NCBI GenBank assembly: GCA_026415315.1
Contig: JAOAHI010000010.1
Span: 1 to 61,566, forward strand
Reading direction: 5' to 3'
Origin: Methylohalobius sp.
Lineage (GTDB): Bacteria; Pseudomonadota; Gammaproteobacteria; Methylococcales; Methylothermaceae
Length of the DNA: 61,566 bases
Positions within the stretch are counted from its first letter, which is position 1; every line of letters begins with the position of its first letter. The notes below the pieces were generated by a model, which saw only the letters and a list, made by a program, of their open reading frames with translations, made no database searches and was not told where the DNA came from. Shown here piece by piece: positions 9,971-20,866 of this stretch. The translations under genes were made by a program, and so were the position numbers.

Positions 9971-10450
9971 GTGGAAGAGAATTATACCAAGCTGATCGCC
10001 GCGATTCGGGCTTTTTGTTGGATGGTAGATTATCTAGAGAACTATCAGCCGGACGCTTGGCTTGAGGAGATACGCTTTTTGTTAGCAAGGATCGAGGTAG
10101 GAATGGAGAAGCTAGAGGTGGATGCGGATTGCGGTTTTTTTGTGTTGCCTGATTTGGACTGGCGCTTTTCCATGTTTTGCCGGCTTAGGGCATTTTTGGG
10201 GCAATGGGACACTTATGCCTTAGAGGGGGACTACGGCGACGACCCCGGGGATTTCACTGGCAGTTTAGCCGATGATTTCACTGACCTGTATTTTGAACTA
10301 CGGCGGGGATTGGACCTGTATGACAGTGGGGGCGGTGATCCTATGCCGGCGCTAATTTTGTGGCGTACGGGCTATGTGCTACATTGGCAGGTCCATCTCA
10401 CTGAAGCACAACGGCAGCTAGACAGGATGAAGCGGCAAAAAAAGCGGTAA
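9971..10450 (+). CDS. DUF5063-like protein
   Basis: A 159-residue acidic, probably cytoplasmic protein of unknown role. The middle and C-terminal segments (RLRAFLGQWDTYALEGDY, GSLADDFTDLYFELRRGL and a terminal HW pair) follow the pattern I associate with the DUF5063 family; I recognise the pattern but could not search. A GTG at 9971 is chosen because similarity to the pattern begins there; the frame is open further upstream, into thiD on the other strand, and the nearest AAGGA site lies rather far from this GTG. It is divergent from thiD and is followed by the Fur-box region. Confidence 0.6.
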   Translation: MEENYTKLIAAIRAFCWMVDYLENYQPDAWLEEIRFLLARIEVGMEKLEVDADCGFFVLPDLDWRFSMFCRLRAFLGQWDTYALEGDYGDDPGDFTGSLADDFTDLYFELRRGLDLYDSGGGDPMPALILWRTGYVLHWQVHLTEAQRQLDRMKRQKKR

Positions 10451-10467
10451 GATACCAGTTAAATATT

Positions 10468-10495
10468 ATTGATAATAATTATCATTTTTTATAAT
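10468..10495 (+). promoter_or_regulatory. Fur box over the promoter of the TonB receptor gene
   Basis: GATAATAATTATC (10471-10483) is a perfect 13-base palindrome that matches the core of the Fur operator. It overlaps TTGATA (10469-10474) and ends 7 bases before TATAAT (10490-10495), the likely -35 and -10 boxes, although their 15-base spacing is short. Iron-bound Fur here would block transcription, so the downstream receptor should be made under iron starvation. Confidence 0.75.
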
Positions 10496-10537
10496 ATCTT
10501 CTCCTGCATTTGCCATAAGCAAGCGGAGGGATTGTTC

Positions 10538-12754
10538 ATGTGTGCAAGTTTTCGGAACTGCGCGGTGCTGTCACTGCTTTGCAGCATGCCATGGTATTCC
10601 GCGGTGGGGGAAGAAGCCATAAGACAACCGAAGAGCAGCCAAACGAATATTGAGTTGCCAACCGTCGAAGTTATCGGCGCACCGGATAGGCTACAGAATT
10701 TGTCTGGCTCTGGAGCGATTCTAGAACAGAGCGTGTTGTATCAAAGTCATGTGTTTACTCCCAACGAAGCTCTGCGCAAGATGCCAGGGATCTATGTCCG
10801 GGACGAGGAAGGCTTTGGTCTGCGACCGAACATTGGTATCCGCGGAATGAATCCTACTCGTTCGACCAAGACTTTGCTGCTCGAGGACGGACTGCCGCTT
10901 TCTTACGCCCCTTATGGCGACAACGCTTCCTACTATCATCCACCCATCGAGCGCTTTGAGCAGATCGAACTGCTCAAGGGTTCGGAACAGATCCGTTTCG
11001 GACCGCAGACGATCAGTGGTACGATCAACTACATCACACCGCTGCCGCCTTTGGAACCTGGAGGATTTGTCAGTTTTACTGGCGGCAATCGCGATTACCT
11101 AAGCGGCCACATTCGCTACGGCGGAACGTGGGGGAAATTCGGCGGTCTGGTGGACTATATCCACAAGGAGGGGGATGGGGCACGCGACAATACCCAGTCG
11201 GGACTCAACGACGTCAACTTCAAGGTCCTGCTTGCTCTGACGCCGAACAGCTCCCTGATTTGGCGAGGGAACTATTTCAACGAACGCTCGCAGGTGACAT
11301 ATTCGGGGATCACAGACGCGGAGATGCGTAACTTTGGCAAGCGCTATAACCCCTTTAAAAACGACGAATTCAAAATCAACCGGTGGGGGACTTCGCTCAC
11401 GCACGAATACCGCCTCAGCGAGAAGACCAGGCTCACGACAAGTTTCTATTGGGCCAATTTCAACCGCGACTGGTGGCGTCAGGCGAGCACCACCACGGAC
11501 AACCAATGCGGGGCGGAATTCGTGAAAAAGCGTTTAAACGGCGTGGAGGTTGACGCAGATGCTTGCAACTCAGTGCAAGGGCGCCTGCGCAATTATTACA
11601 CCTGGGGGATCGAACCGAGGCTCAATACCGCTTACACCGTCTTTGGCGTGCGCGGTGAACTGGAAGCCGGATTTCGCGCCCACTACGAGCAGCAGTATCG
11701 TAGACAGGAGAATGGCACCTCGCCAAACGACCGCGATGGGACAGTCGCGGAGGACAACCGCCGCTTGGCCGAGGCTTATGCTGGCTTTATTCAAAATCGC
11801 TTCGTCTTGGGCAATTGGACGATGACCCCGGGAGTGCGGGTGGAATCGGTCACCTTCGAGCGCAAAAACGATTTAAACAACCGAGAAGGGCAAAGTGAGA
11901 TCACTCAGCCTTTGCCGGCTTTTGCTCTGACCTATACGCCATTTCAGGACACGAGCTTGTTTTTCAGCTACCATCGCGGCTTTGCCCCACCGCGCGTCGA
12001 GGACAGCATTACTAACGCTGGCAATGCCATCGACGTAGACGCCGAAAAAAGCCGCAATTACGAAGCCGGTATTCGCAGTCGGCCTATGAACGGAATTCGG
12101 GTGGACTTGACTTTGTTTCGCAACGATTTTGAAAACCTAGTGGCCGTAGGCAGCATTGCTGGTGGATCCACGCCCATCTCCCAAGGCAAAGCGCGATTCC
12201 AGGGGCTTGAAGCATCCGGGCGTGTGGATTTCGCTGAACTTTTCTCTTGGACCCACAATCCTTACGTGCAGGTGGCTTATACCTGGGTGGGGGAGGCAAA
12301 GATGAAGTCTCCGTTCCACTGTCTGCCGGTAGATGGCAGTCTGCCCTCGGCTTGCGTGGGGGGACTGGTTCCAGGATCTAAGTCTGGTCATCGCGTCCCC
12401 TATGCGCCCGAGCACTTGATCACCGCCACTGTGGGCTATTCCCATCCGATCGGCTTGGATGTACATCTGGAGACAGTGTTTGTCTCCGACCAATTTGCAG
12501 ATTTTGCGAATTTAAAGAGAGGAGCAGACCACCCTAACGGGCCAACCAGTAATGAAGCGCTCTCGGGCCAGTTTGGCAAAATCGACGACTACGCGATCGT
12601 TAACCTGTCAGCAACCTATCAAGTGTATAAGGGACTGGATGTCTATGCTGCGGTAAAAAACCTGTTTGATCACGATTATATCGTCGATCGCACGCGCGGT
12701 ATTTTGCCGGGCGCTCCGCGCTTAGTGCAAGCCGGCTTTAGATACGAGTTTTAA
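10538..12754 (+). CDS. TonB-dependent outer-membrane receptor, FecA-like, iron-regulated
   Basis: A 738-residue receptor that should take up a ferric chelate through the outer membrane with energy from TonB. I start it at the ATG at 10538, which has GGAGGG 7 bases upstream; an apparent earlier start would lie inside the Fur box. After a signal sequence comes a TonB-box-like segment (LPTVEVIG), a plug domain with NIGIRGMNPTRSTKTLLLED and LKGSEQIRFGPQTISGTINY, a beta barrel, and a terminal aromatic residue (Phe) needed for barrel assembly. The plug resembles FecA/HmuR-type receptors; no FecI/FecR-like extension, siderophore genes or ABC importer is nearby, so the ligand is unknown. Confidence 0.87.
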   Translation: MCASFRNCAVLSLLCSMPWYSAVGEEAIRQPKSSQTNIELPTVEVIGAPDRLQNLSGSGAILEQSVLYQSHVFTPNEALRKMPGIYVRDEEGFGLRPNIGIRGMNPTRSTKTLLLEDGLPLSYAPYGDNASYYHPPIERFEQIELLKGSEQIRFGPQTISGTINYITPLPPLEPGGFVSFTGGNRDYLSGHIRYGGTWGKFGGLVDYIHKEGDGARDNTQSGLNDVNFKVLLALTPNSSLIWRGNYFNERSQVTYSGITDAEMRNFGKRYNPFKNDEFKINRWGTSLTHEYRLSEKTRLTTSFYWANFNRDWWRQASTTTDNQCGAEFVKKRLNGVEVDADACNSVQGRLRNYYTWGIEPRLNTAYTVFGVRGELEAGFRAHYEQQYRRQENGTSPNDRDGTVAEDNRRLAEAYAGFIQNRFVLGNWTMTPGVRVESVTFERKNDLNNREGQSEITQPLPAFALTYTPFQDTSLFFSYHRGFAPPRVEDSITNAGNAIDVDAEKSRNYEAGIRSRPMNGIRVDLTLFRNDFENLVAVGSIAGGSTPISQGKARFQGLEASGRVDFAELFSWTHNPYVQVAYTWVGEAKMKSPFHCLPVDGSLPSACVGGLVPGSKSGHRVPYAPEHLITATVGYSHPIGLDVHLETVFVSDQFADFANLKRGADHPNGPTSNEALSGQFGKIDDYAIVNLSATYQVYKGLDVYAAVKNLFDHDYIVDRTRGILPGAPRLVQAGFRYEF

Positions 12755-12761
12755 GGCGCGC

Positions 12762-12789
12762 TTTACAGAGAGCTTTTTTGCTTTATAAT
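12762..12789 (+). promoter_or_regulatory. sigma-70 promoter of tRNA-Val
   Basis: TTTACA (12762-12767) and TATAAT (12784-12789), 16 bases apart, 14 bases before the tRNA. A near-consensus strong promoter. Confidence 0.8.
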
Positions 12790-12803
12790 TTTAAAGCTTT
12801 GAA

Positions 12804-12880
12804 AGGCGCGTAGCTCAGTTGGTCAGAGCACCACCTTGACATGGTGGGGGTCGTTGGTTCGAATCCAATCGCGCCTACCA
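12804..12880 (+). tRNA. tRNA-Val (GAC)
   Basis: All arms fold: the acceptor AGGCGCG pairs with CGCGCCT, the D arm is GCTC/GAGC, the anticodon stem is CCACC/GGTGG with loop TTGACAT (anticodon GAC), and the T arm contains GGTTCGAAT. Discriminator A and CCA are encoded. The minus-strand frame over it (ending [10 protein letters not shown]) is a well-known false protein made from tRNA. Confidence 0.97.
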
Positions 12881-12884
12881 GCTT

Positions 12885-12916
12885 AAAGCATCGCTTAGAG
12901 CGGTGCTTTTTGTTTT
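12885..12916 (+). terminator. terminator after tRNA-Val, directly before thrS
   Basis: A 10-base-pair stem (12885-12894 with 12900-12909, one G-T pair), a 5-base loop and a T-rich tail (TTTTTGTTTT). It ends only a few bases before the thrS ATG at 12924, so it ends the tRNA transcript but also sits in any leader of thrS. Confidence 0.75.
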
Positions 12917-12923
12917 GATTGAT

Positions 12924-14846
12924 ATGCCTAAGATCACGCTTCCGGATGGCAAACAGCTCGTTTTCGAGCACCCGGTAACGGTCAAAGAAGTCGCCGAAGC
13001 CATAGGTCCCGGTTTGGCCAAGGCGGCGCTGGCTGGCAGGGTGAACGGTCGGCTGGTGGATTTGAGTTTCGTCATCGAACGCGACGCTGCGGTGGAGATC
13101 GTAACTCCCCGGGACGAGGCGGGTTTGGAAGTGATCCGCCATTCCACTGCGCATCTGTTAGCGCAAGCGGTCAAGGAACTCTACCCCCAGGCTCAGGTGA
13201 CCATCGGGCCGGTGATCGAGGACGGTTTCTATTACGATTTTGCCTTTGAGCGCCCCTTTACTACCGAAGACCTGGAAAAAATCGAGGGGAAGATGAAGGA
13301 GTTAGCCAAGGCCGCTTTTCCGGTCGAGCGTCGGGTCGTGCCCAGGCAGGAGGCGATCGAGTTCTTCCGCCGTCAAGGGGAAGAGTACAAGGCTAGGATC
13401 ATCGAGGAGATCCCGGAAGGTGAAGAGATCTCTCTCTACACCCAGGGCAGCTTTACCGATCTGTGCCGGGGGCCACATGTGCCCAATACCGGTAAGCTCA
13501 AGGCGTTTAAGCTCACCAAAGTGGCCGGCGCCTACTGGCGAGGGGATGCGCGCAACGAGATGCTGCAACGCATCTACGGCACCGCTTGGGCGGATGAAGA
13601 GCAACTTCAAGCTTACCTCAGGCGGCTAGAAGAAGCGGAAAAGCGCGATCACCGCCGTTTGGGCAAGCAGCTAGACCTCTTCCATATCCAAGAGGAAGCG
13701 CCAGGCATGGTTTTCTGGCACGCCAAAGGCTGGCGTATCTATCAGACCATAGAGCAATACATTCGGGACAAACTGCGCCAGCACGGCTATCAAGAAGTGA
13801 AAACGCCGCAGATTGTCGATCGCAGTCTATGGGAAAAGTCGGGTCACTGGGATAAATTCGGTGAGCTGATTTTTACCACCCGCGCTGAGAATCGTGAGTA
13901 CGCGATCAAGCCGATGAACTGCCCTTGCCACGTCCAAATTTATAATCAGAGTCTTAGAAGTTACCGCGATTTGCCCCTTAGGCTGGCCGAGTTTGGCTCA
14001 TGCCACCGTAATGAGCCTTCTGGCACCTTGCACGGATTGCTTAGGGTGCGGGGCTTTGTCCAAGACGATGCGCACATTTTTTGCACCGAGGCCCAAGTGC
14101 AAGACGAGGTGGCTTCTTTTATCGAGCTTTTGTTTGCAGTCTATCGCGACTTTGGCTTCGACGATGTTCGGATTAAGCTGTCCACCCGTCCGCCAAATCG
14201 AGTAGGCAGCGATGAAATTTGGGATAAGGCAGAGCAAGCGTTAGAAGAGGCCCTAAATCGCAAAGGCTTGGCGTTTGATCTTCAGCCTGGGGAGGGGGCG
14301 TTCTACGGACCGAAGATAGAGTTTGCCTTAAAAGACTGCTTGGGTCGAGTCTGGCAGCTTGGTACCATCCAGGTGGATTTTTCTATGCCGCAGCGCCTGG
14401 GGGCGGTTTATATCGCCGAGGATGGCTCGCGTCGGACTCCAGTCATGCTGCATCGGGCGATTTTAGGGTCGCTGGAGCGCTTCATCGGCATTTTGCTTGA
14501 GCACTATGCGGGATTGCTCCCACTATGGTTGGCGCCGGTCCAAGCGGTGGTTCTCAACATCACTGACCACCAGCGTGGCTACGCTAAGGAAGTGCAAGAC
14601 GCTATGGTCGCACAGGGTTTTCGCGTGGAGGCAGACTTGAGAAACGAAAAGATCGGCTATAAAATCCGCGAGCATTCTATGCAACGCGTGCCGTATCTCC
14701 TGATCGTGGGAGACAAGGAGATGGCAGGGCGTCAAGTGATGGTGCGCAGCCAACAGGGGGAGAACTTAGGCCTTATGTCTATAGAGGCTGTGTTGGCCTG
14801 GTTTGCAGAGCAGACAACGACCAAACGAGCCAAAGCCCTAGCGTAA
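12924..14846 (+). CDS. thrS: threonine--tRNA ligase
   Basis: Charges tRNA-Thr; class II synthetase with an N-terminal TGS domain, an editing domain and a catalytic core. The start [11 protein letters not shown] matches the family exactly and the 640-residue length is normal. [15 protein letters not shown] marks the editing domain and [11 protein letters not shown] contains the zinc cysteine. No Shine-Dalgarno sequence is seen; a terminator hairpin ends about 8 to 12 bases upstream. First gene of thrS-infC-rpmI-rplT-pheS-pheT-ihfA. Confidence 0.97.
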   Translation: MPKITLPDGKQLVFEHPVTVKEVAEAIGPGLAKAALAGRVNGRLVDLSFVIERDAAVEIVTPRDEAGLEVIRHSTAHLLAQAVKELYPQAQVTIGPVIEDGFYYDFAFERPFTTEDLEKIEGKMKELAKAAFPVERRVVPRQEAIEFFRRQGEEYKARIIEEIPEGEEISLYTQGSFTDLCRGPHVPNTGKLKAFKLTKVAGAYWRGDARNEMLQRIYGTAWADEEQLQAYLRRLEEAEKRDHRRLGKQLDLFHIQEEAPGMVFWHAKGWRIYQTIEQYIRDKLRQHGYQEVKTPQIVDRSLWEKSGHWDKFGELIFTTRAENREYAIKPMNCPCHVQIYNQSLRSYRDLPLRLAEFGSCHRNEPSGTLHGLLRVRGFVQDDAHIFCTEAQVQDEVASFIELLFAVYRDFGFDDVRIKLSTRPPNRVGSDEIWDKAEQALEEALNRKGLAFDLQPGEGAFYGPKIEFALKDCLGRVWQLGTIQVDFSMPQRLGAVYIAEDGSRRTPVMLHRAILGSLERFIGILLEHYAGLLPLWLAPVQAVVLNITDHQRGYAKEVQDAMVAQGFRVEADLRNEKIGYKIREHSMQRVPYLLIVGDKEMAGRQVMVRSQQGENLGLMSIEAVLAWFAEQTTTKRAKALA

Positions 14847-14859
14847 TTATAAATTTCTT

Positions 14860-14875
14860 AAGGAGATAAGGTATC
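14860..14875 (+). promoter_or_regulatory. ribosome binding site and AUC start codon of infC
   Basis: AAGGAG (14860-14865) stands 7 bases before ATC (14873-14875). An in-frame TAA lies at 14867-14869, with only GGT between it and ATC, and IF3 homology begins right after, so ATC is the only reasonable start. In E. coli infC starts with AUU, and IF3, which rejects such codons, thereby limits its own synthesis; the same control is likely here. Confidence 0.85.
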
Positions 14876-15391
14876 GCTGCGAAAACAGAAGTTCGGCGCA
14901 ACGACGAGATCAGGGCGCCACGGGTTCGGCTGATCGGGGCAGGTGGTGAGCAAATCGGCATTGTTTCATTGGCAGAGGCAATGCGGATTGCAGAGGAAGC
15001 GGGCTTGGATTTAGTGGAAGTTGCTCCCCAAGCGGAGCCTCCAGTATGCCGGGTGATGGACTACGGAAAATTCCGCTTTGAGCAAAGCAAGAAGCTGCAG
15101 GCGGCCAAAAAAAAGCAAAAGCAAATTCAAGTTAAAGAGATCAAGCTGCGTCCGGGTACCGGCGAGAGCGATTATCAGATTAAACTCAAAAGCCTGATCC
15201 GATTTCTAGAGGATGGCGATAAGGCGAAGGTGACGCTGCGTTTTAGGGGAAGAGAAGTCGCGCATCCGGAGTTGGGAATGGAGTTGCTTGAACGGATAGA
15301 GAGAGATTTGAGCGACTACGCGGTAGTCGAGCAGTCCCCAAAGATGGAGGGGCGGCAGTTGGTCATGGTGCTCGCCCCAAAGAAAAGGTAA
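14873..15391 (+). CDS. infC: translation initiation factor IF-3
   Basis: Binds the 30S subunit, keeps it free of 50S and checks the start codon and initiator tRNA. From the ATC start the protein is 172 residues, close to the E. coli length, beginning with a basic tail and [15 protein letters not shown], then [19 protein letters not shown], which is characteristic. Starting at the first ATG instead (14981) would remove a large part of the N domain, so a rare initiation codon is required. It lies 26 bases after thrS and 20 before rpmI. Confidence 0.95.
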   Translation: MAAKTEVRRNDEIRAPRVRLIGAGGEQIGIVSLAEAMRIAEEAGLDLVEVAPQAEPPVCRVMDYGKFRFEQSKKLQAAKKKQKQIQVKEIKLRPGTGESDYQIKLKSLIRFLEDGDKAKVTLRFRGREVAHPELGMELLERIERDLSDYAVVEQSPKMEGRQLVMVLAPKKR

Positions 15392-15411
15392 ATTTGTTAA
15401 GGAGAAGAAGA

Positions 15412-15609
15412 GTGCCTAAGCTGAAAACCAATCGAGGCGCAGCCAAGCGTTTTAGCCTGAAAGGTTCAGGAAAGTTCAAACACCGATCCGCTTATCGCAA
15501 CCACATTCTGACTAAAAAGTCCACTAAGCGGAAACGCCATCTGCGTCACCCGTCCTATTTGAGCGCCGCCGATACGCGGGAAGCGAGACAGCTTTTACCT
15601 TACGCCTAA
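15412..15609 (+). CDS. rpmI: 50S ribosomal protein L35
   Basis: Small basic protein of the large subunit. From a GTG at 15412 (AAGGAG site 7 bases upstream) it is 65 residues, the same as in E. coli, starting [13 protein letters not shown]. It sits between infC and rplT, as usual; in enterobacteria L20 represses rpmI and rplT, but I could not verify the RNA structure here. Confidence 0.96.
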   Translation: MPKLKTNRGAAKRFSLKGSGKFKHRSAYRNHILTKKSTKRKRHLRHPSYLSAADTREARQLLPYA

Positions 15610-15627
15610 CAGTGAAAAGAGGGCCTC

Positions 15628-15978
15628 ATGCCAAGAGTTAAACGTGGAGTCGTGGCGCGCAGCCGCCATAAAAAAATCCTCAAAGCTGCAAAAGGATACT
15701 ACGGTGCTCGCAGCCGCGTGTTTCGAGTTGCCAAGCAGGCAGTCATCAAGGCCGGTCAATACGCTTATCGCGACCGCAAGCAGCGCAAGCGTGATTTTCG
15801 CCGTCTTTGGATCACGCGAATCAATGCAGCGGCGCGTCAGTATGGTTTGTCCTATAGCCGCCTGATCTACGGCCTTAAAAAAGCCTCAGTCGAGCTAGAT
15901 CGCAAGGTCTTAGCCGATTTGGCCGTACACGACAAAGAAGCTTTTGCTGAGTTGGCACGCCTCGCCCAACAAGCCTGA
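15628..15978 (+). CDS. rplT: 50S ribosomal protein L20
   Basis: Early-binding protein needed to assemble the 50S subunit; 116 residues, highly basic N-terminal arm ([18 protein letters not shown]) followed by the globular half. Located 18 bases after rpmI in the standard order. Confidence 0.97.
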   Translation: MPRVKRGVVARSRHKKILKAAKGYYGARSRVFRVAKQAVIKAGQYAYRDRKQRKRDFRRLWITRINAAARQYGLSYSRLIYGLKKASVELDRKVLADLAVHDKEAFAELARLAQQA

Positions 15979-17003
<1,025 letters not shown>

Positions 17004-17004
<1 letters not shown>

Positions 17005-19403
17005 TGCGTTTCAGCGAGAGCTGGCTTCGGGAACACGTCGATCCGCAGGTAGATACCAAAGGCTTGGTCGAGCAGCTCACCATGGCTGGGCTGGAAGTCG
17101 AGAGCGTCGCTCCGGCAGCTCCCGTGTTTTCCGATGTGGTAGTCGGCGAAGTGCTTGAGGTGCAGCCTCATCCTGATGCAGGCAAGCTCAAAGTATGCCG
17201 AGTAGCGGCAGGGGAGCGGCATGCTGTACCCTTACAAATTGTCTGCGGCGCTGCCAATGTCCGCGAGGGGATGAAAGCTCCCTTAGCTTTGGCCGGCGCT
17301 GAGCTTCCCGGTGGCGTTAAAATTCAACGCTCTAAGCTGCGTGGTGTGGAATCCTTTGGCATGCTGTGCTCGGCGAAGGAGCTAGGCCTTTCCGAGACAG
17401 CCGAAGGTCTGTGGGAGTTACCGCAGGATGCGCCGGTAGGGGCGGACATTCGCTCTTGGCTTAACCTAGACGATGCGATCATCGAGCTGGATCTTACCCC
17501 CAACCGCGCCGATTGTCTGAGTATAGAGGGGATCGCGCGTGAGGTGGCGGCGTTGTTTCGGACAACTTGGCGGTCGGTAGTGGCTGAACCGGTCACGCCC
17601 AGTTGTGCGGAAACTTTGCCAGTGGCAGTTGCCGCCGACGCCCGGGCTTTGTGTCCGCGCTATCTAGGAAGGCTGATTAGGGAGATCAATCCCAAAGCCT
17701 CTACCCCCTTATGGCTTAAAGAGAGGCTTCGCCGCAGCGGAATCCGTAGCTTGGGACCGGTGGTGGATGTGACCAATTACGTGCTGTTGGAGCTAGGCCA
17801 ACCTCTGCACGCCTTTGATGCGAATCACATTAAAAGAGGCATCCAGGTCCGGCTAGCACGCCCCGGCGAGAGGCTAGTCCTGCTGGACGGGCAGACGATA
17901 ACATTGACCGACGACGTATTGGTGATCGCCGATGCTGAGCTTCCCCTAGCGTTAGCCGGAATCATGGGAGGACAAGGTTCGGCAGTAAGCTCAGATTCGC
18001 GGGATATTTTTCTTGAGTGTGCGTTTTTTGCTCCCGAGGCTATTCTCGGCCGAGCGCGCCGTTATGGGCTGCACACTGAGTCCTCTCATCGCTTTGAGCG
18101 CGGGGTCGATCCTGCTCTTCAGTCTCGGGCGTTAGAGCGGGCCACCCATCTGTTGGTCGAGATCGCAGGCGGAAAGCCAGGGCCGGTGATAGAAGCCTCA
18201 GCTCAAGCCTATTTGCCTAAGCGCCCGCCAATTCGGTTGCGCCTCAGGCGAATCCAATCCGTTCTCGGCACAAACCTTGAGGTAGGTGAGGCCGAAGATA
18301 TCTTAAGACGCCTGGGTATGCAGGTAGAGGCGGTGGCCAACGGAGAGTGGCAAGTCGTGGCGCCCAGCTTTCGCTTTGACGTCGCAATCGAAGAAGACCT
18401 CATCGAGGAACTGGCCAGAGTGTATGGATACGAGCATCTGCCGCGTCGCATTCCCGTTTTGCGCGGTCATATGCAACCTGTTTGCGAGGGAAAGGTGGAG
18501 TTGGCCCGAGTGCAGGACTTGCTCGCTGACCTAGGTTATCAAGAGGCTATCACCTACAGTTTTGTGGACCCTAAGCTCCAGGCTAAGCTAACTCCCCAGC
18601 TTGAGCCGGTGGCATTGGCCAATCCCATCTCGCAAGAGATGGCGGTAATGCGCACAACTTTGTGGATGGGTTTGTTGCGTGCGGCTAGCTATAATCTCAA
18701 TCGGCAGCGATCGCGCATTCGGTTGTTTGAGCACGGCCTCACCTTCTGGCGGGAAGGGGACAAGATCTGCCAGGTACCGAAGCTAGCGGGACTGATCATG
18801 GGTGCGGTGGCTCCCGAACAGTGGGCCCAAACCAGTCGGGCGGTGGATCTCTATGACCTCAAAGGCGACGTGGAGGTCTTGTTGCGCCTGACCGGTAACC
18901 TCAATGACTTTCGTTTCGCTGTGGCCCAGCATCCAGCTTTACACCCTAAGCAGGCAGCGGTTCTTTTGCGCCGTCGGGACAAACGGATTTGCGGCTGGTT
19001 GGGCATGCTTCATCCGATGTTAGCTGAGGAATGGGGCTTTGACCAAGATGTGTTTTTATTCGAGCTGGACCAAGCGATTTTGGACGCCAAAAAAATCCCT
19101 AAGTTTAAACCGCTGTCCAAGTACCCGGCCATTCGCCGGGATCTGGCCTTGGTCGTCAGTGAAAAGACGCATGCGCAAGATGTGCTGGATGTCGTTTCCC
19201 AGGAGTTGTCTGATCTCTTGACTGGGGTAACGGTGTTCGACGTCTGGCGGGGGGAGGGGCTAGCTAGAGGGGAAAAAAGCTTAGCAATAGGGATTGTTCT
19301 CCAGCACCCTGAGCGAACCCTAACCGATGCCGAAGTCGATGCTGTGGTCGCACAAGTTCTACAAAGCTTGGCGGAAAAGTTCCAGGTCAGATTAAGAGGG
19401 TGA
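17004..19403 (+). CDS. pheT: phenylalanine--tRNA ligase beta subunit
   Basis: Editing and tRNA-binding subunit of PheRS, 799 residues. It starts [14 protein letters not shown] and shows the EMAP-type tRNA-binding domain (about 40-150), the B3/B4 editing domain (with [18 protein letters not shown]), the B5 domain and a C-terminal ferredoxin-fold anticodon-binding domain. The order pheS-pheT-ihfA is conserved in gammaproteobacteria. Confidence 0.97.
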
Positions 19404-19405
19404 CT

Positions 19406-19705
19406 ATGACGCTGACCAAAGCTGACATAGTGGAGAAGCTGTATGCGGACATCGGTTTAAATCGCAAGGATGCCAAAGAATTAGTGGACACGTTTTTCGA
19501 GGAGATAAAGCAAGCCCTAGCTCAAGGTAAGCCGGTAAGGTTGTCTGGGTTTGGTAGTTTCGAGTTGCGCGACAAGCGCGAGCGTCCTGGCCGCAACCCT
19601 AAAACTGGCCAAGAGATTCCGGTCACCGCGCGGCGAGTCGTGACTTTTCGGGCAGGACAGAAACTAAAAGATAGAATAGAGGGGCATGCGGTCAAGGAAG
19701 GCTAG
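19406..19705 (+). CDS. ihfA: integration host factor subunit alpha
   Basis: Histone-like DNA-bending protein that pairs with IhfB and assists replication, recombination and many sigma-54 promoters. From the ATG at 19406 the protein is 99 residues, the E. coli length, with [21 protein letters not shown] as the DNA-intercalating arm. A GTG at 19400 overlapping the pheT stop is a less likely start. IHF is relevant to the two sigma-54-type promoters in this window. Confidence 0.95.
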   Translation: MTLTKADIVEKLYADIGLNRKDAKELVDTFFEEIKQALAQGKPVRLSGFGSFELRDKRERPGRNPKTGQEIPVTARRVVTFRAGQKLKDRIEGHAVKEG

Positions 19706-19708
19706 CTT

Positions 19709-19736
19709 TTGAAGCTACATTCATTTAAAGTATAAT
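19709..19736 (+). promoter_or_regulatory. sigma-70 promoter of tRNA-Pro
   Basis: TTGAAG (19709-19714) and TATAAT (19731-19736), 16 bases apart, just upstream of the tRNA. A small hairpin (TAGCTT/AAGCTA, 19703-19717) overlaps the -35 box. Confidence 0.7.
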
Positions 19737-19744
19737 TTTCCGAT

Positions 19745-19821
19745 CGGGGCGTAGCGCAGCCTGGTAGCGCACCACCTTGGGGTGGTGGGGGTCGTGGGTT
19801 CAAATCCCGCCGTCCCGACCA
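19745..19821 (+). tRNA. tRNA-Pro (GGG)
   Basis: Acceptor CGGGGCG pairs with CGTCCCG (one G-T), D arm GCGC/GCGC, anticodon stem CCACC/GGTGG with loop TTGGGGT (anticodon GGG), T arm GTGGG-TTCAAAT-CCCGC, discriminator A and encoded CCA. A tRNA-Pro gene after ihfA is found in other gammaproteobacteria too. The convergent oxidoreductase gene stops 4 bases away. Confidence 0.97.
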
Positions 19822-19825
19822 AGTC

Positions 19826-20833
19826 CTATAATTCGATCACTTGCCTTTCGCGAATCGACCGGATAGCTGCCACCAAGGTGCGGCAGTTTTCCTTAGCGTC
19901 CTCTAGAGTCAGAGCGGGCGGTTTGTCGCTGAGCACGCAGTCGGAGAAATGCTCGATTTCTAGGCGGAAATGGTCTGCGGGGAGCAAGCACTCTTGGCCA
20001 TATTGGCCTTTTTCAGTCCACCATGAGATCACTGGCATCTCACCTGGTTTGGCCCACACGTTGTGGCACTTGATTCCTCCCAAAGTGCCAATAATCTCGT
20101 ATTCGGCCCGGCGGGCGCGCTCGTAGCTGAAGTCGAGGCTGGCATAGCGCCCCTCGCCGAAATCGAGGAGGCCGCAGTCGGAGACATCAGCGCCGTGCTC
20201 GTTGAACTTGGCCAGGGTAAATACCGCTTTGGGGGGATGGTTGAAAAACCAGCGCGCGCAATGGACAGCGTAACAGCCGATGTCCCACATCGCTCCGCCG
20301 CCTTGTTCTATGGAGCGCGAGACGCGATACAGCCGCTGTGGAGTCATCAGGAAAGAAAAGCAGGCGCGGACCGTGCGGACCTCGCCTAGAACTCCGGAGC
20401 GCAAGACTTCAATGATCCGTTGGTGTTGGGGGTGGAAGCGATACATAAAACCTTCCATCACTTTTAACCGGCGCGTTTGAGCGGCTTGGGCAATAGCGTC
20501 TACTTCGTGCTCGCGCAAAGCAAATGGTTTCTCCACCAACACGTGTTTGCCGTGTTCCAGACAAGTCAAGGCCCAGGAAGCGTGCTCCTCGTTGGCCATG
20601 GGTAGGTATACGGCTTCCACCTCCGGATCCTCGAGCAGGAAGTCAGGATGGTCGAAGGTTTTGACGCCGTTAAGCTGAGGTGCGGATTTTACGATTTCAG
20701 CTGCTGCTCCTTTGCGGCGGCTGGCGACAGCAATGAGCTTAGCATTATGCGCCTGTAGCAACGAGGGTAGCATGGTGGCTGCCATCCGTGATGCACCCAA
20801 AATTCCCCATCCCAGTTTGCGTTGCTCTGCCAT
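19826..20833 (-). CDS. Gfo/Idh/MocA family NAD(P)-dependent oxidoreductase
   Basis: A 335-residue sugar-type dehydrogenase; substrate unknown. The N-terminal Rossmann fold shows GILGASRMA, and HVLVEKPFA carries the EKP motif whose lysine takes part in catalysis. The C-terminal half contains the segment [17 protein letters not shown] seen in the trans-1,2-dihydrobenzene-1,2-diol / glucose-fructose oxidoreductase branch. AGGAGG precedes the ATG. It lies 33 bases after an MFS transporter, so the two may form an operon for uptake and oxidation of a small solute. Confidence 0.88.
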   Translation of the reverse strand: MAEQRKLGWGILGASRMAATMLPSLLQAHNAKLIAVASRRKGAAAEIVKSAPQLNGVKTFDHPDFLLEDPEVEAVYLPMANEEHASWALTCLEHGKHVLVEKPFALREHEVDAIAQAAQTRRLKVMEGFMYRFHPQHQRIIEVLRSGVLGEVRTVRACFSFLMTPQRLYRVSRSIEQGGGAMWDIGCYAVHCARWFFNHPPKAVFTLAKFNEHGADVSDCGLLDFGEGRYASLDFSYERARRAEYEIIGTLGGIKCHNVWAKPGEMPVISWWTEKGQYGQECLLPADHFRLEIEHFSDCVLSDKPPALTLEDAKENCRTLVAAIRSIRERQVIEL

Positions 20834-20866
20834 GATAACCTCCTAAGTGTACTCACTTTGCCTAAT

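Noticed and set aside
10469-10537. Upstream extension of the TonB receptor gene (Ile-rich start)
   Set aside because: These bases are the Fur box and promoter; the ATG at 10538 has a strong ribosome site and a normal signal sequence.
12783-13154. Minus-strand open frame over tRNA-Val and the start of thrS, ending [10 protein letters not shown]
   Set aside because: This peptide is a known artefact from translating a tRNA gene in the wrong strand; the tRNA and thrS explain the bases fully.
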